From positions 694,501 through 758,500 of the forward strand of contig NZ_UGHY01000002.1 in assembly GCF_900450995.1 (NCBI RefSeq): a stretch of DNA of 64,000 nt, read 5' to 3'. This DNA comes from Haemophilus parainfluenzae (GTDB taxonomy: Bacteria; Pseudomonadota; Gammaproteobacteria; Enterobacterales; Pasteurellaceae). The stretch's first letter is position 1, and the number at the start of each line of letters is the position of its first letter. Below, piece after piece: positions 16,394 through 26,883 of the stretch. The position numbers and the translations under genes were made by a program. Under the pieces are notes generated by a model. It was given only the letters and a program-made list of their open reading frames with translations. It ran no database searches and was not told the DNA's origin.

Positions 16394-17361
16394 ATACAAC
16401 AAAAAAAATCGGCATCATTTTAGCGAATCTTGGTACGCCAGATGCCCCTCAACCCGCGGCGATCTCTCGTTATTTATGGGAATTTTTAACGGATCCTCGC
16501 GTGGTAGATTTACCTCGTTGGAAATGGTATCCCCTTTTAAAAGCCATTATTTTACCTATGCGTTCTAAACGCATTGCACGAAATTATCAATCTATTTGGA
16601 CAGAACAAGGCTCTCCCCTGCTTGCCATTACAAAGCAACAACAAGCGGGTTTACAAGCTTATTTGACTGAACAAGGGATCAATGCACAAGTCGAAATTGC
16701 CATGACTTACGGCAATCCATCAATGCAAAGTGCGGTCAAAAATTTACTCAAAAATGAGGTGGAACGCATAATTGTGTTGCCGCTTTATCCACAATATTCC
16801 AGCACCACAACAGGCGCATTAATCGATGCTTTCAATCGAGCCATTGCACAAGATCGCAATATTGTGCCTTTTGAGTTTATTCATTCTTATCATCTTGATG
16901 AAAACTACATTAATGCGTTGGTGGACTCCATTAAAGTGCGGTTAAAACCCGATGAGTTTTTGCTTTTTTCTTATCATGGCATTCCATTACGTTATGAGAA
17001 TATGGGCGATTATTATCGTCAGCATTGTAAACAAACCACGATTGCCATTGTGGATAAATTAGGTCTCACAGAAAACCAATGGAATATGACGTTCCAATCT
17101 CGTTTTGGCCGAGAAGAATGGTTACAACCTTATACGGATCACTTTTTAGAAGAAGCCGCTTCTCAAGGGATTCAAAAAATAGCCGTGATCTGTCCTGGCT
17201 TCTCTGTAGATTGTTTAGAAACCTTAGAAGAAATTGAGGTTGAAAATAAAGAAACATTCTTAAATCATGGTGGTGTGTCTTATCACTATATCCCCGCATT
17301 GAATGCTGAAAAAGCCCATATTGAAATGATGGGGAAATTGATTTTGGATAAGTTGAAATAG
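16390..17361 (+). CDS. hemH: Ferrochelatase
   Basis: Inserts Fe2+ into protoporphyrin IX in the last step of heme synthesis. 323 residues from ATG 16390, which overlaps the thioesterase stop. It starts with the [13 protein letters not shown] motif. The catalytic His is in [11 protein letters not shown], with the Glu region in [16 protein letters not shown]. Contains an in-frame uptake sequence (AAAGTGCGGT at about 16728 and again near 16935). A longer start at 16354 would lie inside the upstream gene. Confidence 0.96.
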   Translation: MNTTKKIGIILANLGTPDAPQPAAISRYLWEFLTDPRVVDLPRWKWYPLLKAIILPMRSKRIARNYQSIWTEQGSPLLAITKQQQAGLQAYLTEQGINAQVEIAMTYGNPSMQSAVKNLLKNEVERIIVLPLYPQYSSTTTGALIDAFNRAIAQDRNIVPFEFIHSYHLDENYINALVDSIKVRLKPDEFLLFSYHGIPLRYENMGDYYRQHCKQTTIAIVDKLGLTENQWNMTFQSRFGREEWLQPYTDHFLEEAASQGIQKIAVICPGFSVDCLETLEEIEVENKETFLNHGGVSYHYIPALNAEKAHIEMMGKLILDKLK

Positions 17362-17520
17362 TTAAATATCCCCCTAGCCCCCTCTTTACAAAAGAGGGGG
17401 TATTTTATTGGCAAATAAATGCTTTTTGTTCTTAACTCTCTCAAATATGTTTCCAATAAAACCACTAAAAGCAACATCATAAAAAAGCCCTCTTTTGTAA
17501 AGAGGAGTTGGGAAGATTAA
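17362..17520. repeat. MITE-like inverted-repeat element, unit 1
   Basis: 159 bp. Left end TTAAATATCCCCCTAGCCCC, right end (complement) TTAATCTTCCCAACTCC. Each end carries a hairpin: CCCCCTCTTT-ACA-AAAGAGGGGG at 17379-17400 and CCTCTTTTGTAAAGAGG near 17490. No ORF. It follows the hemH stop directly, so the first hairpin probably terminates hemH. Confidence 0.75.
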
Positions 17521-17540
17521 TTTTCGATAAATTGGAATAG

Positions 17541-17699
17541 TTAAATCTCCCCCTGCCCCCTCTTTACGAAAGAGGGGAATCTTAATAGCAAATAAACACT
17601 CTCCGTTCTTAGTTCTTCCTTAAAATATTCCCAATACAAGATTAAAAGTAACTCATAAAAAAGACCCTCTTTCGTAAAGAGGGGTTTGGGGAGATTTAA
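17541..17699. repeat. MITE-like inverted-repeat element, unit 2
   Basis: 159 bp, same structure as unit 1 and offset by exactly 179 bp. Ends are TTAAATCTCCCCCTGCCCC and (complement) TTAAATCTCCCCAAACCCC. Its hairpins contain CCCTCTTTACGAAAGAGGG. The roughly 20 bp between the units resemble the last codons of hemH. Confidence 0.75.
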
Positions 17700-17709
17700 A
17701 ACTCAAACA

Positions 17710-17737
17710 AAAAGGCGAACCTTTCGATTCGCCTTTT
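17710..17737 (-). terminator. Intrinsic terminator of the porin gene
   Basis: On the minus strand AAAAGGCGAA-TCGAAAGG-TTCGCCTTTT continues into TTGTTTG. It lies about 22 bp past the porin stop. Confidence 0.85.
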
Positions 17738-17759
17738 AAGATTCTTATCTAATCAAAGA

Positions 17760-18803
17760 TTAGAAGAATACACGCATACCTACACCGATAGCTCTGTCTT
17801 TAACTTTACCAGTATAAGTATCATTAGTGTAAGATTTAGTTGTTACGTATTTACCTTCTAAGAACACTACGACTTGTTTATGAAGTTTGTAGTCTGCACC
17901 AAGTAAGAAACCGTGAGTTTTATCTTTATCAGCTTCGCCTTTCACGCGTTCATATAGGTAGTTACCATATACTTGAGATGCTGGAGTTACTTGATATGCG
18001 AAACCAGGAGAGACATAGAATTTGTTTGTTTTTGCATCATTTTCTTTTTCATGGCCATAACCGAAGTCACCAGTTAATGTGAAATCGCCAAATTTATAGC
18101 CTAATGATGCTAAGAAACCATCTACACGGTGTTTATATGTTGCACCAGTTTCAAAGTTAGTGTGACCATAAGCGAAACGCGCATCTAAATCACCTGCTGT
18201 ATATAATGCACCTACAGCGTAAGCATTTTTGATAGGTGTATCAAGCAATTTGCCTTTTTCATTATTTTTTTGACCAAAGTTATAGTTTGCACTTAATTGT
18301 AAACCTTCAATACCTTTATAGTCATAACGAACTACTCCCGTACCCGCAGTTGGGATATATTCTTCTTTTGGAATAAAGCCATATTCATAGTCATTTGCTT
18401 GACTCAAATCATCCGCGATAGTTAATTGACGACCGAATTTGAGCTCGCCGATTGCTTTGCTACCTAAACCTACATAAGCGCGTTTAGCATAGACACCACC
18501 GAATTTATCACGAGAAGTTGTATCATCAAAACGGAACTCTACACGACCTAATGCATAGAAATCGTTATCTAAGTTATGTTTTACAGTGATGCCGAAACGT
18601 GAACCTGCATTACGTAAAGCAGAGTTAGCTTTTTTGCTTGAGTGGTTAGCGGCGTCGTACACTTTTTTATCCGCTTTTTCCATAATTAAACGAAGAGAAC
18701 CGTTTAATTCAACTTTAGTACCTTCGTTATCATAAACTACTGCTGCGTTTGCTGCTGAAGCGGCAACTGCAGAAACGATTAATGCTGCTAGTGTCTTTTT
18801 CAT
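17760..18803 (-). CDS. Outer-membrane porin, OmpP2 family
   Basis: Trimeric general-diffusion porin. The 347 residues have a 20-residue signal peptide (MKKTLAALIVSAVAASAANA) and a mature start AVVYDNEGTKVELNGSLRL typical of Pasteurellaceae P2 porins. Alternating beta strands follow, ending in Phe (GVGMRVFF). YNFGQKN and DFTLTGDFGYGHE are strand or loop segments. ATG 18803 follows an AAGGAAT site. The gene is monocistronic with its own terminator. Confidence 0.92.
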   Translation of the reverse strand: MKKTLAALIVSAVAASAANAAVVYDNEGTKVELNGSLRLIMEKADKKVYDAANHSSKKANSALRNAGSRFGITVKHNLDNDFYALGRVEFRFDDTTSRDKFGGVYAKRAYVGLGSKAIGELKFGRQLTIADDLSQANDYEYGFIPKEEYIPTAGTGVVRYDYKGIEGLQLSANYNFGQKNNEKGKLLDTPIKNAYAVGALYTAGDLDARFAYGHTNFETGATYKHRVDGFLASLGYKFGDFTLTGDFGYGHEKENDAKTNKFYVSPGFAYQVTPASQVYGNYLYERVKGEADKDKTHGFLLGADYKLHKQVVVFLEGKYVTTKSYTNDTYTGKVKDRAIGVGMRVFF

Positions 18804-18977
18804 AATTGTTATTCCTTTTGGTTGTTACCGATGATTTTTGATTGAAACAATTTTTCATAAAAAAGTTCAATCTCCGAAATAGACACCGCAAATATTACAA
18901 AATAAACCTATAGTGTCAATGGAATATCCCAAGCAATGTTCTAAAATTGGATCAAGATCACATTTTTAAAATAAAAA

Positions 18978-19005
18978 AGGTTGTTTTTTAAGCAAAAAAC
19001 AACCT
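18978..19005 (-). terminator. Intrinsic terminator of epmA
   Basis: On the minus strand AGGTTGTTTTTT-GCTT-AAAAAACAACCT is followed by TTTTTATTTT, about 60 bp past the epmA stop. Confidence 0.85.
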
Positions 19006-19062
19006 GATAGATCGAACTTTTCAGAATTTTCACTATACATTTATCTATATTTTTCGATAAAC

Positions 19063-20046
19063 CTAAGCACATTCCACCGAAAATGAAATCACTTCTTTAA
19101 TACTTTCAGCGCCTAATGCAATCATAATTAGACGGTCCACACCTAAAGCGACACCTGATGTATTCGGAATTCCTGCTTGCAATGCTGCCAGTAAACGATG
19201 ATCAATTTCACGTCGTGGCAAGCCTGCTTTTTCGCGTAGTCGGTTGTCTTGCTCAAAGCGGTGTTGCTGTTCACGCGCATCGGTGAGCTCATAGAAACCG
19301 TTGGCTAACTCTAAGCCTTTATAATAGAACTCAAAACGTTCTGCCACTCGGCTATCTTCTGGGCTAAGTTGTGCAAGCGCGGCTTGGGAAGAAGGGAAAT
19401 GATAAACGGCAACAGGCACTTCTTGTCCGATTTTAGGCTCTACCACTTCACTGAATAAAAATTGTAGTAAAGTATCACGATCTTCATCTTCATCTGCCAT
19501 AAAATTGTGTTTGCGTGCAGCCTCTACTAATTCTTGACGAGTCGCTGATAATGGATCTAATCCTACATATTCTTGAAAGACAAATTGGTAACTTAAGGTT
19601 TCTGCCGGTTTACAATCGAGGATCTGTTGCAGCAAATCATCCACTTCATTTATCAGACGATACATATCAAAGTGCGGTCGATACCACTCAAGCATGGTGA
19701 ATTCGGGATTATGGCGATTGCCTGCTTCTTCATTACGAAACACTTTACCAATTTGAAAAATCGGTCCACTGCCTGCCGCCAATAAACGCTTCATGTGATA
19801 TTCCGGGCTGGTAGAAAGCCAGAGCGTTTTCGACAGCTCATCAAAAGGGGCAACAAATTCTGTATTAAAGGTAGAAAGGTGAAGATCCGTTACGCCAAAC
19901 TCACTTAAAACAGGGGTTTCAACTTCTAATAATCCACGTTCAGTAAAGAACTGGCGAATTTCAGCTATGATTTTGGCACGCACCAATAAATTTTTAATTG
20001 AGGCGGAGGGTTGCCATTCTGTTTTTTTATCGCTAAGTGCGGTCAT
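19063..20046 (-). CDS. epmA: Elongation factor P--(R)-beta-lysine ligase
   Basis: Class II LysRS-like enzyme (PoxA/GenX) that attaches (R)-beta-lysine to EF-P. 327 residues from ATG 20046, preceded by GGAGA. It has motif 1 ([15 protein letters not shown]), motif 2 ([22 protein letters not shown], residues about 106-127) and motif 3 ([15 protein letters not shown]). It lacks the OB anticodon domain of true LysRS. The ORF extends to 20064 but the extra seven codons overlap the ribosome site. Confidence 0.94.
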   Translation of the reverse strand: MTALSDKKTEWQPSASIKNLLVRAKIIAEIRQFFTERGLLEVETPVLSEFGVTDLHLSTFNTEFVAPFDELSKTLWLSTSPEYHMKRLLAAGSGPIFQIGKVFRNEEAGNRHNPEFTMLEWYRPHFDMYRLINEVDDLLQQILDCKPAETLSYQFVFQEYVGLDPLSATRQELVEAARKHNFMADEDEDRDTLLQFLFSEVVEPKIGQEVPVAVYHFPSSQAALAQLSPEDSRVAERFEFYYKGLELANGFYELTDAREQQHRFEQDNRLREKAGLPRREIDHRLLAALQAGIPNTSGVALGVDRLIMIALGAESIKEVISFSVECA

Positions 20047-20179
20047 TTTTTCTCCGTTTTTCACGTTTAAAATGAATTAGGCTATTGTAAACAAGAGTGA
20101 TTTTTAACTCAATAATCCGACTAAATCATTCATAAACGCAAACGGTTATCATCTAAGAAATGTAAAAAAACTAACTTTT

Positions 20180-20193
20180 TTGAGTTAGATCAC
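20180..20193 (+). promoter_or_regulatory. FNR-like site upstream of frdABCD
   Basis: TTGAG-TTAG-ATCAC matches TTGAT-N4-ATCAA at eight of ten positions, about 135 bp before frdA. Anaerobic activation of fumarate reductase by FNR is established in enteric bacteria and Haemophilus carries FNR, so the context fits. Confidence 0.55.
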
Positions 20194-20326
20194 ACTTTTA
20201 GTATTTTGTCCGTTTATTCCAGAAAAAAAAGTTACTAATTTGTAAACAAAAGTGGCAGAATTACCGCATGTCCCTATTAATTTAGAGCGTTTTATTTTTT
20301 TACTTTCTATATGATTGGAGGATATC

Positions 20327-22126
20327 GTGCAAACGGTTAATGTCGATATTGCTATTGTTGGTGCCGGTGGCGGCGGTTTACGTGCAGCAATTGCAGCAGC
20401 AGAAGCAAACCCTAACTTAAAGATCGCATTAGTTTCTAAGGTTTATCCTATGCGTAGCCATACGGTTGCAGCAGAAGGTGGTGCGGCCGCAGTAATTAAA
20501 GAGGAAGATTCCTACGATAAACACTTCCACGATACCGTTGCCGGTGGTGACTGGTTATGTGAACAAGATGTGGTGGAATACTTCGTTGAACATTCTCCAG
20601 TGGAAATGACTCAACTTGAACGTTGGGGTTGCCCTTGGAGCCGTAAAGCAGATGGCGATGTGAACGTGCGTCGTTTCGGTGGGATGAAAATCGAACGTAC
20701 TTGGTTCGCGGCAGACAAAACCGGTTTCCACTTATTACATACTCTTTTCCAAACATCCATTCAATATCCACAAATTCAGCGTTTTGACGAGCACTTCGTT
20801 TTAGACATCTTAGTTGATGATGGCCATGCCCGCGGTATGGTAGCGATGAATATGATGGAAGGCACACTTGTTCAAATCAACGCAAATGCGGTTGTGATTG
20901 CAACTGGTGGTGGTTGTCGTGCATTTAAATTCAACACCAACGGCGGTATCGTAACTGGTGATGGTTTATCAATGGCATATCGTCACGGTGTTCCTCTTCG
21001 TGATATGGAATTCGTCCAATATCACCCAACCGGCTTACCAAACACCGGTATCTTAATGACTGAAGGTTGTCGTGGTGAAGGCGGTATCTTAGTGAATAAA
21101 AACGGCTACCGTTATTTACAAGATTATGGTCTAGGCCCTGAAACCCCAATCGGTAAACCTGAAAACAAATATATGGAACTTGGTCCACGTGATAAAGTTT
21201 CACAAGCTTTCTGGCAAGAATGGAAAAAAGGCAACACCTTAAAAACAGCAAAAGGTGTTGATGTGGTTCACCTTGACTTACGTCACTTAGGTGAAAAATA
21301 TTTACATGAACGTCTTCCATTCATTTGTGAATTAGCAAGTGCTTATGAAGGTGTAAACCCAGTTAATGAACCAATTCCTGTTCGCCCGGTTGTTCACTAC
21401 ACCATGGGTGGTATCGAAGTGGATTTCAACAGCGAAACTCGCATTAAAGGTTTATTTGCTGTGGGTGAATGTGCGTCTTCTGGCTTACATGGTGCAAACC
21501 GTTTAGGTTCTAACTCGCTTGCAGAATTAGTGGTTTTAGGCCGTGTTGCAGGTGAATATGCCGCACAACGTGCAGCAGAAGCACAACCTGCAAACCGTGC
21601 AGCAGTTGATGCACAAGCTCAAGATGTTGTGGCTCGCCTTGAAGCACTTTATAACCAAGAAGGTAATGAGTCTTGGTCTGAAATCCGTGACGAAATGGGT
21701 ACTGTGATGGAAGAAGGTTGTGGTATCTACCGTGACCAAGCAAGCATGCAAAAAGCAGTAGATAAAATTGCTGAGCTTAAAGAACGTTATAAACGTATTC
21801 GTGTTGCAGACCGTTCAAGCGTATTCAATACCGATGTGCTTTACACTGTAGAATTAGGTTACATCCTTGATGTGGCACAATCTATTGCCAACTCTGCAAT
21901 TGAACGTAAAGAGTCTCGTGGTGCACACCAACGCTTAGACTACACTGAACGTGATGATGTGAATTATTTAAAACACACCCTTGCTTACTACAATGGCGAT
22001 GATGCACCGCGTATTGAATACAGTCCGGTGAAAATCACTAAATCTCAACCAGCAAAACGTGTTTATGGTGCGGAAGCAGAAGCGGCAGAAGCGGCTGCGA
22101 AAGCTAAGGAGCAAGCAAATGGCTAA
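20327..22126 (+). CDS. frdA: Fumarate reductase flavoprotein subunit
   Basis: Catalytic subunit that reduces fumarate to succinate in anaerobic respiration. 599 residues from GTG 20327, which follows GGAGG. It has the FAD site [17 protein letters not shown], the flavin-linked His in [12 protein letters not shown] and the catalytic Arg region [16 protein letters not shown] at 20315 would overlap the ribosome site. frdB begins inside the last codons (8-bp overlap), indicating coupling. Confidence 0.97.
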   Translation: MQTVNVDIAIVGAGGGGLRAAIAAAEANPNLKIALVSKVYPMRSHTVAAEGGAAAVIKEEDSYDKHFHDTVAGGDWLCEQDVVEYFVEHSPVEMTQLERWGCPWSRKADGDVNVRRFGGMKIERTWFAADKTGFHLLHTLFQTSIQYPQIQRFDEHFVLDILVDDGHARGMVAMNMMEGTLVQINANAVVIATGGGCRAFKFNTNGGIVTGDGLSMAYRHGVPLRDMEFVQYHPTGLPNTGILMTEGCRGEGGILVNKNGYRYLQDYGLGPETPIGKPENKYMELGPRDKVSQAFWQEWKKGNTLKTAKGVDVVHLDLRHLGEKYLHERLPFICELASAYEGVNPVNEPIPVRPVVHYTMGGIEVDFNSETRIKGLFAVGECASSGLHGANRLGSNSLAELVVLGRVAGEYAAQRAAEAQPANRAAVDAQAQDVVARLEALYNQEGNESWSEIRDEMGTVMEEGCGIYRDQASMQKAVDKIAELKERYKRIRVADRSSVFNTDVLYTVELGYILDVAQSIANSAIERKESRGAHQRLDYTERDDVNYLKHTLAYYNGDDAPRIEYSPVKITKSQPAKRVYGAEAEAAEAAAKAKEQANG

Positions 22127-22889
22127 TTCACCGGTAATGACTGTAGAAGTATTACGCTACAACCCAGAAAACGCTCAAGAGCCACATTTAAGCTCTTATC
22201 AAGTACCTTATGATAACCAAACCTCTCTTTTAGATGCGTTGGGTTACATTAAAGATAAACTTGAACCGTCTCTTTCTTATCGTTGGTCTTGCCGTATGGC
22301 GATCTGCGGTTCTTGTGGGATGATGGTCAATAACAAACCAAAATTGGCTTGTAAAACGTTCTTACGTGATTACAGTGGCCACATGCGTATTGAACCATTA
22401 GCAAACTTCCCTATTGAACGCGACTTAGTGGTTGATTTAAGCCACTTTATCGAAAGTTTAGAGGCAATTAAACCTTATATTATTGGCAACGAAGCGCCAG
22501 CATTAGATGGCAAACCACATCCATCGAAAGAATTGCAAGTAAGCCGTACTAAACAAACGCCGGCACAGCTTGAAAAATATCGTCAATTCTCAATGTGTAT
22601 CAACTGTGGCTTATGCTATGCCGCTTGTCCGCAATTTGGTTTAAACCCTGAATTCTTAGGCCCTGCAGCGATTACAATGGCGCACCGTTACAACCTTGAT
22701 AACCGTGACCATGGTAAAGCACAACGTATGCCATTATTAAATGGTAAAAACGGTGTTTGGAGCTGTACTTTCGTTGGTTATTGTTCTGAAGTGTGTCCAA
22801 AACACGTGGATCCAGCTTCAGCAATCAACCAAGGCAAAGTGGAAAGTGCCAAAGATTATGTTATCTCAATGCTAAAACCAAAAGGCTAA
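22119..22889 (+). CDS. frdB: Fumarate reductase iron-sulfur subunit
   Basis: 256 residues that carry electrons from menaquinol to FrdA. Cysteine sets: the [2Fe-2S] motif [21 protein letters not shown] (about 58-78), then [12 protein letters not shown] and [12 protein letters not shown] for the [4Fe-4S] and [3Fe-4S] clusters. The ATG at 22119 overlaps frdA; the longer ORF from 22059 lies within frdA and is a frame artefact. Confidence 0.97.
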   Translation: MANSPVMTVEVLRYNPENAQEPHLSSYQVPYDNQTSLLDALGYIKDKLEPSLSYRWSCRMAICGSCGMMVNNKPKLACKTFLRDYSGHMRIEPLANFPIERDLVVDLSHFIESLEAIKPYIIGNEAPALDGKPHPSKELQVSRTKQTPAQLEKYRQFSMCINCGLCYAACPQFGLNPEFLGPAAITMAHRYNLDNRDHGKAQRMPLLNGKNGVWSCTFVGYCSEVCPKHVDPASAINQGKVESAKDYVISMLKPKG

Positions 22890-22899
22890 GGGGAAGAAT

Positions 22900-23310
22900 A
22901 TGTCAGTAACAGTAAGTAAACGCAAAAAATATGTTCGCCCAATGATGGCTACTTGGTGGCAAAAATTGGATTTCTACAAAGCTTATATGGTGCGTGAAGC
23001 AACCTCTATCTTTGCTGTATGGTTCTGTATCGTATTGCTTTATGGCGTACTTTGCCTTGCAAGCAATCCTGTACCTGGCTTAGGTATTGTTGATTTCATT
23101 GGCTTCTTAAGAAATCCAATTGTGGTGTTCTTAAATATCATCACATTAATTGCGACCTTATATCACACTGCAACTTATTTCGTGATGACCCCAAAAGTGA
23201 TGAACATCATTGTTAAAAATGAGCGTTTACCACATCACGTGTTAAGAAATGCACTTTGGGTAGTTACAGCTGTGGTTAGTGTTGTCGCATTAATTTTAGT
23301 TTATATGTAG
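22900..23310 (+). CDS. frdC: Fumarate reductase membrane anchor subunit C
   Basis: 136-residue inner-membrane anchor with three hydrophobic helices. It begins [26 protein letters not shown] as in E. coli FrdC. Together with FrdD it binds menaquinol. Lies 10 bp after frdB, with a GGGGAAG ribosome site. Confidence 0.96.
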   Translation: MSVTVSKRKKYVRPMMATWWQKLDFYKAYMVREATSIFAVWFCIVLLYGVLCLASNPVPGLGIVDFIGFLRNPIVVFLNIITLIATLYHTATYFVMTPKVMNIIVKNERLPHHVLRNALWVVTAVVSVVALILVYM

Positions 23311-23321
23311 GGAGAGAAAAA

Positions 23322-23666
23322 ATGGTCGAACAAAATCCAAAACGCTCTGGTGAACCACCAGTATGGTTGATGTTTGGTGCTGGCGGAACTGTCAGTGCGA
23401 TTTTCTTCCCAGTGGTAATCTTAATCCTTGGTTTATTGTTACCATTTGGATTAATTGATCCACATAACTTAATTACATTCGCTTATTCTTGGATCGGAAA
23501 ATTAGTTATCTTAGTTTTAACCATTTTCCCAATGTGGTGTGGTTTACACCGTATCCATCATGCGATGCACGATCTTAAGATTCACGTGCCAGCAGGCGGA
23601 TTTATCTTTTACGGTTTGGCAATGATTTACACAATTTGGGTGTTATTTGCTGTATTAGGTTTGTAA
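23322..23666 (+). CDS. frdD: Fumarate reductase membrane anchor subunit D
   Basis: 114 residues with three membrane helices. The conserved [19 protein letters not shown] region lies between helices 2 and 3. Last gene of the operon, 11 bp after frdC, followed by an uptake-sequence dyad. Confidence 0.96.
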   Translation: MVEQNPKRSGEPPVWLMFGAGGTVSAIFFPVVILILGLLLPFGLIDPHNLITFAYSWIGKLVILVLTIFPMWCGLHRIHHAMHDLKIHVPAGGFIFYGLAMIYTIWVLFAVLGL

Positions 23667-23691
23667 TTTAAAACAACACTAAATGGATAAA

Positions 23692-23724
23692 TAAAAGTGC
23701 GGTCAAAAAAATGACCGCACTTTT
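23692..23724 (+). terminator. Uptake-sequence dyad terminator of frdABCD
   Basis: AAAAGTGCGGTCA and TGACCGCACTTTT form a 13-bp stem around a short A-rich loop, followed by TTCTT. This intact example shows the kind of site both IS3 copies have entered elsewhere in the window. Confidence 0.9.
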
Positions 23725-23786
23725 TTCTTGAATTTTTCGTTCATATCTATAAGATCTGCGAACATTTATTCTAAAAATAACTTTAT

Positions 23787-24626
23787 ATGAAAGAAAAATC
23801 TCAATTAACCAATTTACAAACAGAAATACAAACTCGTTACGATAGTTTAAGTAAAAGACTTAAACAAGTTGCAAAATATATCTTAGATAATAGTGACAGT
23901 ATTGTTTTTGATACCGTTGCCGTTATTGCAGAAAAGGCTGATGTTCCTCCTTCAACGCTTATTCGTTTTGCTTCTGAATTCGGTTTTTCCGGTTTTAACG
24001 AAATGAAACAAATCTTCCGTGAGAATCTTATGGAAAAGACCACTAATTACACGGAAAGACTTCAACTTTCACATAAAATTGCTAAATCAGAAGGTGAAGA
24101 ATCACCAGAAGATATTTTGACTATTTTCTCACAAGCTAATAGCCAAGCGTTACATCAGTTAGCTGAACAAACTACAAATGAACAAATTCATGAAGCAGCC
24201 AAAATCCTCAAAGAGGCCAATAATATTTTTATCATTGGATTAAAGCGTTCTTTTAGTGCTGCCTGCTATTTAAACTATGCCTTACAACACTTAGATTGTC
24301 GTTCTTTTTTAATTCATGGATTAGGTGGAATGTTTGATGAGCAGCTTAATCAAGTCAAAGAAGGAGATGTTGTTGTTGCCATTAGTTTTTCACCTTATGC
24401 AGCTGAAACAGTTAATATTAGTAAGGTTTGTGCTAAAAAAGGAGTTAAACAAATTTCTATTACGGATAGCCAAATTAGTCCATTACTCGCATTTAGTGAT
24501 ATTGCATTTGTTATCAAAGAAGCACAAGTACTCGGCTTCCGTTCTCAATGCTCAACAATGACCCTCGTGCAAACACTTGCTATTGTATTAGGTTTAGAAA
24601 AAGAAAAAGATAAAAACACCAAATAA
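23787..24626 (+). CDS. iolR: RpiR/MurR-family transcriptional regulator, probable inositol regulator
   Basis: 279 residues. An N-terminal HTH_6 domain (about 1-80; VAEKADVPPSTLIRFASEFGFSGFNEMKQ read with its neighbours) is followed by a SIS sugar-phosphate domain (about 130-260; FIIGLKRSFSAACYLNYALQHL, AISFSPYAAETV). The gene sits at the edge of the iol cluster. In Salmonella the inositol repressor IolR is of this family, so repression of iol genes with an inositol-derived phosphate as inducer is inferred. The gene symbol is by role. Confidence 0.85.
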   Translation: MKEKSQLTNLQTEIQTRYDSLSKRLKQVAKYILDNSDSIVFDTVAVIAEKADVPPSTLIRFASEFGFSGFNEMKQIFRENLMEKTTNYTERLQLSHKIAKSEGEESPEDILTIFSQANSQALHQLAEQTTNEQIHEAAKILKEANNIFIIGLKRSFSAACYLNYALQHLDCRSFLIHGLGGMFDEQLNQVKEGDVVVAISFSPYAAETVNISKVCAKKGVKQISITDSQISPLLAFSDIAFVIKEAQVLGFRSQCSTMTLVQTLAIVLGLEKEKDKNTK

Positions 24627-24629
24627 TAA

Positions 24630-24654
24630 AAATGCCCCAATATGAGGCATTTTA
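24630..24654. terminator. Bidirectional terminator between the RpiR gene and iolC
   Basis: AAATGCCcCAATATGaGGCATTTT lies between two convergent stops, with A/T runs on both sides. Confidence 0.78.
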
Positions 24655-24663
24655 CATTTACAA

Positions 24664-26574
24664 TTATTGACGAGATTTCCAAAGCTTAATGAGTCTTCTG
24701 TATCTTTCACTCACTTCAGCAACAAGCCCATCATCTGTTAATTTTCCACTTAACCAATCTCCTGATGGTTGCCCGAAAATTGTTCGTCCTACAGCAAAAC
24801 CTTTGACTAAAGGTGCATTAGCTGATGCATCAAATACTGCTTTAAACTTATCTTCCGGTGCATCCAAACCTAAAATCAAGATTCCACGGCAATATGGATC
24901 ATTTGCTTGAATGACTTCGCTAATATGCGCCCAAGCTTTCGCTGAAACACCTGGTAATTTCCACCAATCTGGTTTAATGCCCAAATGATAGAAATGCGTA
25001 ATAATTTCAGCATAGTATTCTTCATTTTGTTCCATATCTGAAGGTAAAATCACTTCTAATAGCAATTCATGTCCTGTTCGACAGCAAGCTTGATACACTT
25101 GTTTTAATGTTGCATCTTGCTCTGTTTTCATTTCAATACTGTCTTTCGGATGGTAAAAGACCAAACATTTCACCACATGTTCTTGTGGCCAGCTTGCTAA
25201 TTGACTACCTAAATCACCATATTCCAAACGTAATGGGCGAGAAGCTGGAAGTTCAATTGGACGTCCAATCCACCAATGTTTACCGGTAATTTCATTTAGT
25301 GCGGCTTGACCAAAAGTAGTATCGGCAAGAATTCCTGCTTGTCCATCATAAATTCCCTCTTCCTGTGCTGTTCTTTCAGCTGCTTGTAAGAGAAGTTGTT
25401 TCAATTTAGGAATTCGTTTGACATCTGCACCACATTTCTCAGCGAGATCAACTAACTGTTTGCGATGATCAAAAGCAAAGATACATAAATTATCCCATTT
25501 TGCTTTTCGGGTAGTGACTCGATGCAAATGATTCAGTTGAGGATCTAAATCTGGACGAGGGACTGATTGTGCACGAGCTAAGTAATTATCTAACTCGGCT
25601 TTTGTTGGCATCGCTGGAGCACAACCGTGGCGAGACACCACTAATGCACCACACGCATTGGCATAACGACAAGATTGTTCCCAGCCTTCATTATTAATGT
25701 AACCTCGAATGAGGCCTGACATGAATGCATCACCTGCACCAAGCACGTTCAATACTTCCACTCTCACGCCATAAACATTTAATCCACCATCCAAATCATC
25801 AGGGATATCCCCTTCAAATACTGAACAGCCTAATGCGCCACGTTTACAAACCAAAACTGCATGGCTGAACTTACGTACATTTTTAAGTGCGGTTAATGTA
25901 TCGGTTGAACCGCCAGCAATATGGAATTCTTCTTCGGTACCCACGAGTACATCAAAATGATGTAATACTTCTTGTAAGGATTTCGTTACCGCTTCTGAAT
26001 CAATAAAGCGAGTTTCACCATCACCAAGAGAAGTGAGTCCCCATAATACCGGGCGATAATCAATATCTAACAAACGTTTTGTATTATTTCTACCTGCATA
26101 TTCTAATGCGGTTAACACGGCTTCCCTGGTTTTCGGGTGGGATAAATGAGTCCCTGTTATAGCTAATGCTTTCGCTGAGGCAATATAGCTTTCATCAAAG
26201 TCTTCTTTTGTAATAGCCATATCAGCACAATTTTCACGATAGAAAATTAATGGGAATGTGTCCTGATCTTTAATACCTAAAATGACAAGTCCGGTTAGGC
26301 GTTCTTTATCCGTAATGAGATGACTGGTATCTACGCCAACACGCTGTAATTCTTCACGCAAGAAACGGCCCATATGCTCATCCCCAACACGTGCTAGCAT
26401 TGAGGATTTCACACCTTGCACAGCAGTTCCATAGGCAACATTACCTGAAGATCCACCTAGATATTTGGAAAAAGAAGATGCATCTTCTAATCTCGCACCA
26501 ATTTGTTGTGCATAAAGATCAACAGCTACTCGACCGAGACAAATGAGGTCTAGTGTTTTTTCTACCGTTTTCAT
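24664..26574 (-). CDS. iolC: Bifunctional 5-dehydro-2-deoxygluconokinase / DUF2090 aldolase-like fusion
   Basis: 636 residues. Residues 1-325 are a PfkB kinase: LGGSSGNVAYGTAVQG sugar site and NVLGAGDAFMSGLIRGY with the catalytic Asp. This part phosphorylates 2-deoxy-5-keto-gluconate. Residues about 345-636 are the DUF2090 domain (CIFAFDHRKQLVDLAEKCG, VKGFAVGRTIFGQP), which is commonly fused to IolC and presumed to cleave DKGP to DHAP and malonate semialdehyde. That would explain the absence of a separate iolJ here. Divergent from iolD. Confidence 0.92.
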   Translation of the reverse strand: MKTVEKTLDLICLGRVAVDLYAQQIGARLEDASSFSKYLGGSSGNVAYGTAVQGVKSSMLARVGDEHMGRFLREELQRVGVDTSHLITDKERLTGLVILGIKDQDTFPLIFYRENCADMAITKEDFDESYIASAKALAITGTHLSHPKTREAVLTALEYAGRNNTKRLLDIDYRPVLWGLTSLGDGETRFIDSEAVTKSLQEVLHHFDVLVGTEEEFHIAGGSTDTLTALKNVRKFSHAVLVCKRGALGCSVFEGDIPDDLDGGLNVYGVRVEVLNVLGAGDAFMSGLIRGYINNEGWEQSCRYANACGALVVSRHGCAPAMPTKAELDNYLARAQSVPRPDLDPQLNHLHRVTTRKAKWDNLCIFAFDHRKQLVDLAEKCGADVKRIPKLKQLLLQAAERTAQEEGIYDGQAGILADTTFGQAALNEITGKHWWIGRPIELPASRPLRLEYGDLGSQLASWPQEHVVKCLVFYHPKDSIEMKTEQDATLKQVYQACCRTGHELLLEVILPSDMEQNEEYYAEIITHFYHLGIKPDWWKLPGVSAKAWAHISEVIQANDPYCRGILILGLDAPEDKFKAVFDASANAPLVKGFAVGRTIFGQPSGDWLSGKLTDDGLVAEVSERYRRLIKLWKSRQ

Positions 26575-26883
26575 AATGCCATTCCTTCTAATTAATAAAG
26601 TTGCTTCGCTAACACAAATTGAAACATATATTTCAAAAAAAGCAATAACGAAATTTCATTTTTTAGACATTAATCACAAAATCAATATCTAAAAACTGTT
26701 CTACTACATCTAAAACAATCCTGTTTAATACGCAGTCTAACCTTCATTTATAAAATCGGATTCTCGTGCTAAAAAAAGTTTGATCTATGTCTCAAAAATG
26801 AAATTTTTATTTCAAAAATATTTAAAATTAGAAGAATGCTTATATACTAGCACTAATGCAAGTTACCCTAAAAGGAGATTACA
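26575..26883. promoter_or_regulatory. Divergent iolC/iolD control region with two RpiR-type palindromes
   Basis: The 309-bp AT-rich interval contains TTGAAA-CATATA-TTTCAA (26619-26636) on the iolC side and TGAAA-TTTTTA-TTTCA (26799-26814) on the iolD side. Both fit TGAAA-N6-TTTCA. An extra GAAATTTC lies near 26650. The spacing suits an RpiR-family repressor covering both promoters. No other gene fits in the interval. Confidence 0.6.

Noticed and set aside
18949..18962. Palindrome TGGATC-AA-GATCCA upstream of the porin as an FNR or CRP site
   Set aside because: It matches neither consensus well and lies about 145 bp from the start; no regulator could be assigned.
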